Origin: DASPKT01 sp035626475
GTDB taxonomy: Bacteria > Pseudomonadota > Alphaproteobacteria > Azospirillales > Azospirillaceae
Length of the DNA: 64,000 bases
Direction of reading: 5' to 3'
Assembly: GCA_035626475.1 (NCBI GenBank)
Contig: DASPNP010000027.1
Span: 1-64,000, forward strand
Part shown: positions 52,650 to 60,590 of the stretch, in pieces
Layout of the letters: each line of letters starts with the position of its first letter
Numbering within the stretch: the first letter of the stretch is position 1
The notes under the pieces: model-generated
Database searches by the model: none
Told to the model about the DNA's origin: nothing
The model's input: only the letters and a program-made list of their open reading frames with translations
Program-made: the position numbers and the translations under genes

Positions 52650-52745
52650 GCCCCGCGCCCCCGCGCACCGGTCACATCAGGGACTCTTGCCCCAGCCCTG
52701 CCGCATTCGCAAGCGTTCAGCCGGAGGTCATAGTCCGTGGCGCGC

Positions 52746-53378
52746 TCAGCGGGCCTCGACCAGCTGGGTCACGACGTTGGCGCCGGTCTCGACCAGGGCC
52801 TCGGCGCGCTCGCGGTAGTCGCGCTGCCCGCTGAAGCCGCCCTCGGCCTTGACCCGCTCGATCCACTCGGGCGAGGCGCCCAGGCGGACGAAGCGGTCGA
52901 TCATGCGGCCGGTCGACTTGATCGTGACCACGCCCGTGTCCAGCTGGCGCGGCGCGTGCACCATGAACTCGGCGCCCTTCTCGGCATAGCGCGGATAGCC
53001 GGCCATGTAGAGGCCGAAGCACATGCTCTCGCAGGACTCGCCCGACTTCACCAGGGTGGCGACCGGGCGGCCGGAATCGCGCTCGGCCAGGATGCGGTCG
53101 ATGACGGCGTAGCCGGCCTTGGTGAAGCCGCCGGGGCTGTTCAGCTCCAGCAGCAGCGGCCGGCCCTGCGGCAGCGCGGTGACGGCGGCGGCGAAGCGGT
53201 CGGCGATGTCGTGGGTGATGACGCCGTCCACGCGCAGCACCGTCCCGGCATCCGTCTCCCGCAGCTCGATGCGGGCCGGGACGAGGTCCGGCAGGGGCAT
53301 CGTCGCCACGGTCTCGGCGCGGGCGGACCCGGCGAAGGCGGCGAACAGGATGGCGAGGCTGGCGATCTGGCGGCGCAT
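52746..53378 (-). CDS. Exported ClpP/crotonase-fold protein
   Basis: A 210-residue protein with a signal peptide (MRRQIASLAILFAAFAGSAR) and a ClpP-like fold resembling COG3904 periplasmic proteins. The segment LLLELNSPGGFTKAGYAVID is the first fold signature. The nucleophile-equivalent Ser is in GESCESMCFGLYMAG, between two Cys, and a His follows in EFMVHAPRQ. This resembles a serine-protease site, but activity is unproven. The CxxxC pair around the Ser could form a disulfide in the periplasm. It is monocistronic between two kinase/SDR genes. Confidence 0.82.
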   Translation of the reverse strand: MRRQIASLAILFAAFAGSARAETVATMPLPDLVPARIELRETDAGTVLRVDGVITHDIADRFAAAVTALPQGRPLLLELNSPGGFTKAGYAVIDRILAERDSGRPVATLVKSGESCESMCFGLYMAGYPRYAEKGAEFMVHAPRQLDTGVVTIKSTGRMIDRFVRLGASPEWIERVKAEGGFSGQRDYRERAEALVETGANVVTQLVEAR

Positions 53379-53457
53379 GACAATCCTCCGTGCGTCGGAG
53401 GCCAGACTGCCGCCCGGAACTTTCCGGTTGGTTAACGATCCGCAGATCGCAATAAGG

Positions 53458-54213
53458 TTACGTCATCACCATGCCGCCGCTGGGGCTGAGGCACTGGCCC
53501 ACCATGTGCGAGGCGTCGGGGGAGGCCAGGAAGACATAGGCCGGCGTCACCTCCGTGAGGTCGGCCAGCTTCTGGCGGGGGATGCGGCGGCGCAGCTGGT
53601 CCAGCGCCGCGCCCACCGTGCCGCCGGCCTGCCGCGGCGCCAGCGCGCCGGGCGCCACGCAGTTGGCCGCCACGTTGCGCGGGCCGATGTCGTGGACCAG
53701 GCTGCGGGTGAAGCCGAGGATGGCGCCGGACGCCGCGCCGTAGAGCGTCAGCCCGGCGGCGCCGGAATATACCGTATCCGAAACGGTATTGATGATGCGG
53801 CCGTAATCCTGGGCGATCATCAGCGGCAGGACCAGGCGGGTCATCAGGTAGACGCTGCGCACGCTGCCCGCCATGACCGCGTCGAACATCTCGACATTGG
53901 TCTCGTCGAAGGGCACGGTCGGACGCAGGCCGGCATTGTTGACGAGTATGTCGATGTGGGTGAAGGCGGTGACCGCCGTCTCGGCCAGCAGGTAGGCGCC
54001 GTCGGGGCTGGAGACGTCGGCCTGCACCACCACGGCGCGGCGGCCCAGCGCCTCGATCTCCAGGGCGGCGGATGAGGCCTCCGGCGCCTCCTCGGGCTGC
54101 TGGTGATGCAGGAGCACGTCGGCGCCTTCGCGGGCATAGGCCACCGCCACCGCCCGGCCGATGCCGCCGGCCGCGCCCGTCACCAGCGCCGTCCGCCCTT
54201 CAAGCCTGCCCAT
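53458..54213 (-). CDS. SDR-fold protein lacking catalytic Lys and Asn
   Basis: A 251-residue SDR-like protein. The cofactor motif TGAAGGIGRAVA and LVNNAGLRP are intact, as are the catalytic Ser (NTVSD) and Tyr (LTLYGAASGAI). The Lys four residues after the Tyr is replaced by Ser, and the Asn of the usual xVNLxG segment by Ser (VMAGSVRSVYL). The reading frame is clean, so this is not a frameshift. Reductase chemistry is therefore doubtful; a binding, regulatory or different catalytic role is possible. GGGGAGGACGGC precedes the start. It follows the GlmS-like gene on the same strand, 79 bases downstream. Confidence 0.85.
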   Translation of the reverse strand: MGRLEGRTALVTGAAGGIGRAVAVAYAREGADVLLHHQQPEEAPEASSAALEIEALGRRAVVVQADVSSPDGAYLLAETAVTAFTHIDILVNNAGLRPTVPFDETNVEMFDAVMAGSVRSVYLMTRLVLPLMIAQDYGRIINTVSDTVYSGAAGLTLYGAASGAILGFTRSLVHDIGPRNVAANCVAPGALAPRQAGGTVGAALDQLRRRIPRQKLADLTEVTPAYVFLASPDASHMVGQCLSPSGGMVMT

Positions 54214-54292
54214 GCCGTCCTCCCCGGTCCCAATGCCGCGCATGGTGGTCCGCGGAAGCCGGGGCGTCAACGGGTGGGGCGTCTGGGGGCGG

Positions 54293-57200
54293 TCACTGGT
54301 CGCGCAGCAGCTCCGCCGGGCTGCGGAACAGCAGGTCGCGCGGGCTGCGGCTCTCCAGGAACGCCGCGAAACCGCCGCCGGAGGCCTCGTGGAAGGCGTC
54401 GTAGAGGTCCTCGTAGAGCCGCAGATCCTTGAGCAGCCCGGTCTTCTGCTGCAGCGAGGCCTGGGGCAGCAGCGCCGTGTGCAGCAGCAGCAGGCCGGAG
54501 ACGGTCCAGGCGGCCTCGTCGAAGACCGGCACCAGCAGCAGCGACTCGTCCCCCTGCGGCCCGCCCGAGAGGATGGCGCGGCCCAGGCGCAGGGCCCGGC
54601 GCTTGCTGCCCGTCGCCGGCTGCGGCGTATCGTACCGCGACGCCACGCCCCTGGAGCGGCCCGAGCGGCCCGCGATGCGCAGCAGCGCCGAACCGTCGGC
54701 CCCCTCGCCCTCCAGCTTGTAGAAGGCGCCGCCCTCGACACCGACGACGACGGTGGAGAGCGCCACCAGCACCTGCCGGTCGTGCTCCGCCAGATGCGCC
54801 GCCGTGACGCCCAGCTCGGCCAGGGCCGCGTGCAGCAGCGGGCTGATCTCGCGCCCCGGGCGGGAGATGCCGACCGTCACGGTCTTTGCCTGGTGGCGGA
54901 TCGTGTCGACGGGCCGCGAGGTCTCCTCGAACAGGGTCTGCAGCAGCTTCAACCCTTCGCCGCGCAGCTTTACGGCATCCGGCCCGCGCAGGCGGCCGGC
55001 CAGCAGCGCCAGCTTCGCCGTCAGGCTGGCGGGCAGGGCGGCGTCAAGGTTCCCTTCGGCGCAGGCGGCGACCTGATCCTCCAGCCGGTCTGCGATGCGT
55101 GCCAAGTCGCCGCCGGCGGCGGTTTCCAGCTCGGCCGAGATCTCGCGGAAGGCCTTGCTGCCGGAATCGATGGCCAGCGCGGCGTGGAAGCCCCAGAGAT
55201 GGCCGGCCACCGTGGCCATGACGAAGTCCAGCCCTGCCCCGGCGCTGGGCAGGCGCACCACCGCCTCGGCATAGGAATCGAAGCAGGTCTCGCCCTTGGC
55301 GGCGAAGACGATGGGCTTGCCGTTGTGCGCCTTGAAGATCGCCACCTCCTTGGCCGTGTCCTGCGCCAGCAGCGGCGCCAGGTCGTTGGCGACGACCAGG
55401 GTCAGGGGCTCGGTGGAGAGGTCGATGTGCTTCTTGTCCTCGGTGAAGTCCACCGGGATCGACTTGTAGCAGAGCTCCGACAGCTTGATGCGGATCTCCT
55501 CCGCCGCGATCTTGTTGGCGCCGTTGCCGACGACCGCCCAATAGCGGTTGCGCGGGGCGTAGGCCTCGGCGCAGGCGCGGATCCCGGCCTCGTCGTCCAG
55601 CACCTCCTGGATGCGTTGCGGCAGCCCTTCCAGCGCCACCACCTCGTCATGGATCTGCGCTTTCGCCATCGTGCCCAGCGCGTCGGCGAGGCACAGCGCC
55701 GTCAGCTTGCCGGCCGCGACCTGGCTGTAGAAGGCCTTGGTCGAGGCCACGGCCATCTCGATGTCGCGGCCGTCGCTGGTGAAGAGGTGGCTGTCCGACT
55801 TGCGCACCAGCGGGCTGTTGCGCCGGTTGACGATGGCATGGATCCAGGCGCCGGCGGCGCGGGCCAGGTCGACCGTGCGGTTGGTGTCGGTGGTGGTGCC
55901 GCTCTGGCTGATGGCGATGACCAGCGCATCGTCCAGCGAGCGCCCCTCAAGGTCGCCCGACAGCTCCGACGCCTTGGCGCTCTCCACCGTGACGGCGGTA
56001 TGGCCCAGCGCCAGCCGGATCAGGTGCGCCACGCCCATGGCGGCGATGGCGGCGGTGCCCTGGCCGGTCACGAGGATGCGGCGGATGGGCGGCCGGCCCG
56101 AGTCCTTCAGCCGGTCGCGTAGGCCCTGCCACGGGCCCGTCTCGCCCAGTTCGAAGCTGACGGCGCGGCCCTGGCGGCGGTAACGGCCGACCAGGGTCTT
56201 GGCGACGCTGGAGGGGGCCTCGTGCACCTCCTTCTCGAAGAAATGGTCGAAGTCGCCGCGGAAGATGTCGCGGGAGAAGATCTCGATCGGCTCGGCCTTC
56301 AGCGCGGCCGGCGCGCCGTCATCGATGGTGCGGGCGGACAGGCCGGGCTCATCCCCGGCGGTGGACAGCGCCACCGACAGGCCGCCGCGCTCCACCTGCG
56401 CCAGCGCCACCGAGCGGCGGGCGCGGGGCGCCAGGCCGTAATTCTCGGACGCGACGATGATCCCGTCCTCGATCTCGGCCACGAACAGGCTCTGGCCGCT
56501 GCCCTTCTGGCCCAGCCAGATCCGCTCCGGTTCCTCCGGGTGCTGCATGATGACGGCCATGGACCCCTCCAGCCGCCGCATGACGCCGAGGAACCGGTCG
56601 TCGCGCCTGGAGGTGCCCTCATCCAGCCGGTAGAGGACGGGGATGATCTTGGTATCCCCGGTGACCTCGGGCGCGATGGCGTGGCCGGCGGGCTCGACCG
56701 CGCCCTCCACCAGCCCCCGGTAATTGTCGACGTCGCCGTTCAGCGCGAAGACCGCGTCGGCGTCGGCCGGCAGCTCCGCCGCGTTGTCGCCGCGCAAGCT
56801 GCCGTTCATCGGGTGGCAGTTCGGCAGGGTGATGGCGCCGTGCGAGGCCCAGCGGGTATGGGCGATGGCGCTCATGGACTCGGCGCGGGCGGCGGCCACC
56901 CACAGCAGCCCGTCGGCACGGATGGCGGCGCGCAGCGTGGCGCCGTTGTCGCCCAGCCGTCCGATCAGGTTGGCGACCTTGTAGACCAGCCGCACCGTCG
57001 TGCCGCCCGGGGCCGGGTGGATGGACACGGCCCCATGCCTGTCGCCGCGCGGGCGGGCCTGCAGCTCGGGGCCCAGGTCGGAGGCGCCGAGGGCGCCCGG
57101 CAGGAAGAGCTGCACCGCGACGCCGGCGCTGTCGCGGCCGCGCACCTCCAGCCGGTCCAGATTCTCCAGCACCTGGGCCACGCCCCAGGCGACGAAGTGC

Positions 57201-57598
57201 TGGGCCGGCGATGCCCCGTCCGGCAGCAGGGCGGTGGTGCGGGCGACATTGCCCAGCACCTCGGTCCGCACCTGCCAGCCATAGTCGCGCAGCCGCTCCG
57301 CCACCCGCTCCACCGCCGGGTCGCGGGCGTCCGGACCGGCGCGCAAGGTCCGCTCCAGCCCCTCGATCCGGTCGGCGAGATCCTCCAGCCGGGCGCGCGT
57401 GCCCGGGTCGGTGACGGCGGCGAGGTGCAGGGGGAAGGCCATCATCCGGTCGAACCGGGCGGCGATCGCGTCCAGGCCCGCATCCATGGCGGCGATGGTA
57501 TCGGCGGCGCCGAGATCGCGCTCCACCTCCGCCAGCCAGCCGAGATCGGCCACGCGCTTCCAGTTGCGGTTGGAGAGGAAACCGGCAATGCCGCACAT
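54293..57598 (-). CDS. Giant GlmS-like aminotransferase (GATase II - SIS - SIS - extension)
   Basis: 1101 residues, against about 610 for ordinary GlmS. The N-terminus MCGIAGFLSN has the Cys nucleophile of class II amidotransferases. An insertion of about 130 residues (~12-143) follows, before the domain resumes at NLDRLEVRGRDSAGVAV. The amidotransferase site is present (AHTRWASHG; FALNGDVDNY). Two SIS domains follow: ILVTGQGTAAI, IAISQSGTTTDTNRTV and VASTKAFYSQ (~507-640), then VGNGANKIAAEEIRIKLSEL (~690-820). The GlmS C-terminal DxPRNLAKSVTVE motif is not seen. About 275 further residues (~825-1101) have no recognised domain. Likely a sugar-phosphate amidotransferase with a changed substrate or added control. 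It precedes the SDR-like gene on the minus strand. Confidence 0.85.
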   Translation of the reverse strand: MCGIAGFLSNRNWKRVADLGWLAEVERDLGAADTIAAMDAGLDAIAARFDRMMAFPLHLAAVTDPGTRARLEDLADRIEGLERTLRAGPDARDPAVERVAERLRDYGWQVRTEVLGNVARTTALLPDGASPAQHFVAWGVAQVLENLDRLEVRGRDSAGVAVQLFLPGALGASDLGPELQARPRGDRHGAVSIHPAPGGTTVRLVYKVANLIGRLGDNGATLRAAIRADGLLWVAAARAESMSAIAHTRWASHGAITLPNCHPMNGSLRGDNAAELPADADAVFALNGDVDNYRGLVEGAVEPAGHAIAPEVTGDTKIIPVLYRLDEGTSRRDDRFLGVMRRLEGSMAVIMQHPEEPERIWLGQKGSGQSLFVAEIEDGIIVASENYGLAPRARRSVALAQVERGGLSVALSTAGDEPGLSARTIDDGAPAALKAEPIEIFSRDIFRGDFDHFFEKEVHEAPSSVAKTLVGRYRRQGRAVSFELGETGPWQGLRDRLKDSGRPPIRRILVTGQGTAAIAAMGVAHLIRLALGHTAVTVESAKASELSGDLEGRSLDDALVIAISQSGTTTDTNRTVDLARAAGAWIHAIVNRRNSPLVRKSDSHLFTSDGRDIEMAVASTKAFYSQVAAGKLTALCLADALGTMAKAQIHDEVVALEGLPQRIQEVLDDEAGIRACAEAYAPRNRYWAVVGNGANKIAAEEIRIKLSELCYKSIPVDFTEDKKHIDLSTEPLTLVVANDLAPLLAQDTAKEVAIFKAHNGKPIVFAAKGETCFDSYAEAVVRLPSAGAGLDFVMATVAGHLWGFHAALAIDSGSKAFREISAELETAAGGDLARIADRLEDQVAACAEGNLDAALPASLTAKLALLAGRLRGPDAVKLRGEGLKLLQTLFEETSRPVDTIRHQAKTVTVGISRPGREISPLLHAALAELGVTAAHLAEHDRQVLVALSTVVVGVEGGAFYKLEGEGADGSALLRIAGRSGRSRGVASRYDTPQPATGSKRRALRLGRAILSGGPQGDESLLLVPVFDEAAWTVSGLLLLHTALLPQASLQQKTGLLKDLRLYEDLYDAFHEASGGGFAAFLESRSPRDLLFRSPAELLRDQ

Positions 57599-57779
57599 GG
57601 TGAACCGCCTTCGTCCCGAGGGTTTGCCTTCTTAGCCCGCCGCGCGGCATGCCGCAAAGGGCAACGTCGGGGCAGCGGCGAGAGTAGGCGGGGGATCGGA
57701 AGGCGGCGGCTTGGCAGGGTGGGACGACCGGCCTTATCCTCCGCGCCCGCTCGTCCCGACCCATTCCAGGAGCCCCGCC

Positions 57780-58115
57780 ATGACCGTCACCATCTGGCAC
57801 AACCCGAACTGCTCCACCTCCCGCAAGGTGCTGGAGGCGCTGCGCGGGCGCGGGCTGGAGCCCGCCGTGGTGGAGTATCTGAAGACCCCGCCCGACCGCG
57901 CCGCGCTGACATCCATGCTGGAGCGCATGGGCGCGAAGCCTTCGGACATCCTGCGCAGGCGCGGCAATGACGAGCTGCTGGCCGGCGGCCCGGACGACCA
58001 GGCGCTTTTGGAACTGATGCTGAAGCATCCCGTTCTGATCGAGCGGCCGATCGTCGCGACCCCGAAGGGGGCGGTGCTCTGCCGCCCGGCTGAGCGGCTG
58101 GAGGAGGTGCTCTAG
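57780..58115 (+). CDS. arsC: Arsenate reductase, ArsC/Spx thioredoxin family
   Basis: A 111-residue protein of the glutaredoxin-coupled ArsC family, reducing arsenate to arsenite. The nucleophile Cys is in TIWHNPNCSTSRKVL, and the conserved YLKTPPDRAAL and LIERPIVATPKGAVLCRP contain the Arg/Pro residues of the active-site cleft. AGGAG precedes ATG 57780. No ars operon partners (arsB, arsR) are nearby, so it may be a stand-alone housekeeping copy, and a more general thiol-disulfide role is possible. Confidence 0.88.
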   Translation: MTVTIWHNPNCSTSRKVLEALRGRGLEPAVVEYLKTPPDRAALTSMLERMGAKPSDILRRRGNDELLAGGPDDQALLELMLKHPVLIERPIVATPKGAVLCRPAERLEEVL

Positions 58116-58196
58116 CCCGGTTGCGCGACTGCCCGGGAAGGAACAGGCGGCGGCCGCAGCCGTTCCCCTGCTTTCCCGGAACCGGAGTGCGCGCCC

Positions 58197-58358
58197 ATGC
58201 GGCCGATGAAGCCGATGCCCATCGACGAGAACAACCCGCCGAGCGAAGTGCGCAGCGTCAGCGCCGCCGATCTTCCGGAGGCCGAGCGCGAGCGGCTCCT
58301 GCGCATCGCCAACACCCCCGGCCGGCAGCGCGAGTACCGCGAGCAGCGCGACGGCTGA
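58197..58358 (+). CDS. 53-residue small protein
   Basis: A hydrophilic 53-residue protein (MRPMKPMPIDENNPPSEVRS; AADLPEAERERLLRIANTPG; ending QREYREQRDG). It is helical in its second half and has no Cys. GGAG lies twelve bases before the ATG. The codon use has the strong G/C third positions of neighbouring genes, which supports coding. It lies between arsC and the convergent membrane kinase. I recognise no family. Confidence 0.55.
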   Translation: MRPMKPMPIDENNPPSEVRSVSAADLPEAERERLLRIANTPGRQREYREQRDG

Positions 58359-58427
58359 GGTCCACGCGGCGCGCCGCCCGGCCACGGGGCGGCGGCGCAT
58401 CCTTGATCGGTAACGGGGATTTCCTGG

Positions 58428-60416
58428 TCAGTCGGCGGCGGCGCCCACCCGGCGGCGCTCGGCCGCCGGGGCCGGCGGGGCGGCCAGCGGCACGCTGAAG
58501 CTGACGGTGGTGCCCTTGCCGGGCTCGCTGTCCACCTGCAGGTCGCCGCCGTGGCGCAGCACCAGGTCGCGCACCAGGGTCAGCCCCAGGCCGGTGCCGG
58601 TCTCGCCCCGCGTGCCGGGCTGGCTGGTGCCGCTGGCGCGGAACAGCAGCGCCACCTTGCCGCTGTCGATGCCGACGCCGTGGTCGGTCACCGCCAGCTC
58701 CAGCCGGTCGCCCAGCGCCCGCGACGTGATGTGCACCACCCCGCCGGGGTGGCTGAACTTGATGGCGTTCATCAGCAGGTTGCGCAGCACCGCCAGGATC
58801 ATGGTGCGGTCGGCCAGGATGTGGCGGTCGCCGACGGCGTCCAGGATCTTGATGCTCTTGGCCTCGGCCGCGGGGGTGACGTCGCGCACGGCGCCGGTCA
58901 CCACCTCGTGCAGCGCGATCACCGACGGCGCGAAGGGCGTGCCGGACATCTGCACGCGCGACCAGTGCAGCAGGTTCTCCAGCAGCTCGTGCACGGTGCG
59001 GGCGCTCTCATGCACCGTACTGGCGAAGTCGGCGACATCGGCCGGGCGCATGCGCGACCCGTGCTGCGCCAGCTCGTCCGTCATGCCCAGCAGCACGTTG
59101 AAGGGCCCGCGCAGATCGTGGGAGACCAGCGAGAAGAAGCGGGTCTTCTCGCGGTTCAGGAAGTCCAGCTCGTCATGGGCGGCGCGCAGATCGGCCAGCG
59201 CGCGCTCGGCCTCCGCCCGCGCGCCCCGCTCCGCCGTCACCGCCTCCTCGCGCTGGCGCAGGATGCGGCGGACCACCAGCGTTCCCAGCCCCAGGGCGAA
59301 CAGCAGAGTCAGCAGCGGTCCCGCCAGCGCCAGCGCGGTCTCGCGGGCCACGGGCAGCAGCATCGCCCCCTCCGGCACCGTCAGGACCAGGCGCCAGGGC
59401 GCGGCCGACAACGGGCGCACCGCGAGATAATGGTCGCCGCGCACGGCCGGTGCCGATCCGGCGCCCTTCAGGTCGGCCGGCGCGACGCCCGCCGGCAGGG
59501 CCTCGGCCAGGCGGCGGACGGCGCCGTCCGCCGTGACCGCGGCCAGGGCGGGGTGCACCAGCAGCTGGTCGTGGTCGTTCACCAGCGCCAGGGTGCCGCC
59601 CGGCAGCGGCGACGCGCCCAGCTCCGCGGCCAGCGGCGCCAGCGGAAGCTCCAGGGCCAGCATGCCGAGGAAGCGGGAGCCATGGTCCAGCGGCGCTCCG
59701 ACCGTGACCATGGCGCCGCCGTCGGGCTGCGCCTGCGGTTCGGTCCAGTAAACCGCGCGCTGCGGGTTGGCCTGGGGCAGGGCCATACGATAGGCGGCAC
59801 GGCGCGGATAGGTCTCCAGCAGGTCGGTCGAGGCCGAGGCCTGCCAGGGGAAGAACAGCGCCATGCCGGACGCGGAGGCGTAGTAGGCGCGGCCGGCGCC
59901 CGGGACCGCGCGCTGGGCGACGGCGAGAAGCGGGTTCAGCGACAGGGCCATGGCCGCCTCCTGGCGCCACAGCTCCAGGTCGGGCCGCTGCAGCCCCTCG
60001 CGCCGGCGGGCGGCCGCCGTGGGAAGCGCCACCAGATTGCCGACCATGACCTGGGTGTAGGGCGGCGGCAGCCGGTCCAGCGAGAAGGGCCGGCCGGCCT
60101 CGTCGTTCGGATTGCTCTGCAGGAAGGCGTCGAGCAGCGGCCCGGCGGCCGGGCGCGCCGGATCGGGATGCTCGGCCAGGTGGAACAGGGCGCGATTGCG
60201 CAGGGACTCCACCAGCGAGGCGGCCGCCGTCAGGCGCGCATCGAGCCCCGCCGCCCGCTCGTCCAGCTGGCGCCGGATCGCCTCGCGCTCGGCCTCGAGC
60301 CTGTCTTGGAACTGCCCGGCCGCGAACAGGGCCGAGACGAGGATGCTGACGGCAATGGTGCCGTTGAGGATGCGGCCAGGGCCGACAGCCTCCATCCAGG
60401 ACACCCATTGCCTCAT
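58428..60416 (-). CDS. Cache-domain membrane histidine kinase
   Basis: About 662 residues. A transmembrane helix near 20-40 precedes a large periplasmic Cache-type sensor (~45-330), then a second helix (ALALAGPLLTLLFALGLGTL). A coiled coil leads to a HisKA domain with FFSLVSHDLRGPFNVLLGMT and a HATPase domain (LRNLLMNAIKFSHPGG; TDHGVGI; GTGLGLTLVRDLV). It has no receiver and no adjacent regulator. Start ATG 60416 follows GATGAGGCGCGG; ATG 60473 is in frame. It is divergent from the 7TMR-DISM kinase with 174 bp between them, an unusual pairing of two membrane kinases. Confidence 0.9.
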   Translation of the reverse strand: MRQWVSWMEAVGPGRILNGTIAVSILVSALFAAGQFQDRLEAEREAIRRQLDERAAGLDARLTAAASLVESLRNRALFHLAEHPDPARPAAGPLLDAFLQSNPNDEAGRPFSLDRLPPPYTQVMVGNLVALPTAAARRREGLQRPDLELWRQEAAMALSLNPLLAVAQRAVPGAGRAYYASASGMALFFPWQASASTDLLETYPRRAAYRMALPQANPQRAVYWTEPQAQPDGGAMVTVGAPLDHGSRFLGMLALELPLAPLAAELGASPLPGGTLALVNDHDQLLVHPALAAVTADGAVRRLAEALPAGVAPADLKGAGSAPAVRGDHYLAVRPLSAAPWRLVLTVPEGAMLLPVARETALALAGPLLTLLFALGLGTLVVRRILRQREEAVTAERGARAEAERALADLRAAHDELDFLNREKTRFFSLVSHDLRGPFNVLLGMTDELAQHGSRMRPADVADFASTVHESARTVHELLENLLHWSRVQMSGTPFAPSVIALHEVVTGAVRDVTPAAEAKSIKILDAVGDRHILADRTMILAVLRNLLMNAIKFSHPGGVVHITSRALGDRLELAVTDHGVGIDSGKVALLFRASGTSQPGTRGETGTGLGLTLVRDLVLRHGGDLQVDSEPGKGTTVSFSVPLAAPPAPAAERRRVGAAAD

Positions 60417-60590
60417 CCGCGCCTCATCCGTTCCCCGCTGCCCGGACGCCCGCCAGTCATCATCAGGTAGCATGGCGGGCGCCCGCAAGGCAACGCAAGC
60501 CGCCCGGGCTCTACCCTCCTCTGAAAAAGCCCTATACGTTCTCACCTCTTTCGCGCGCCGCTTCTTTCGCTTAGGGTCGCCGGCGGGGAG

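Noticed and set aside
53735..53765. Possible frameshift or sequencing error removing the SDR Lys
   Set aside because: The codons around the Tyr read cleanly and the frame continues with family motifs on both sides, so the Ser is a true substitution.
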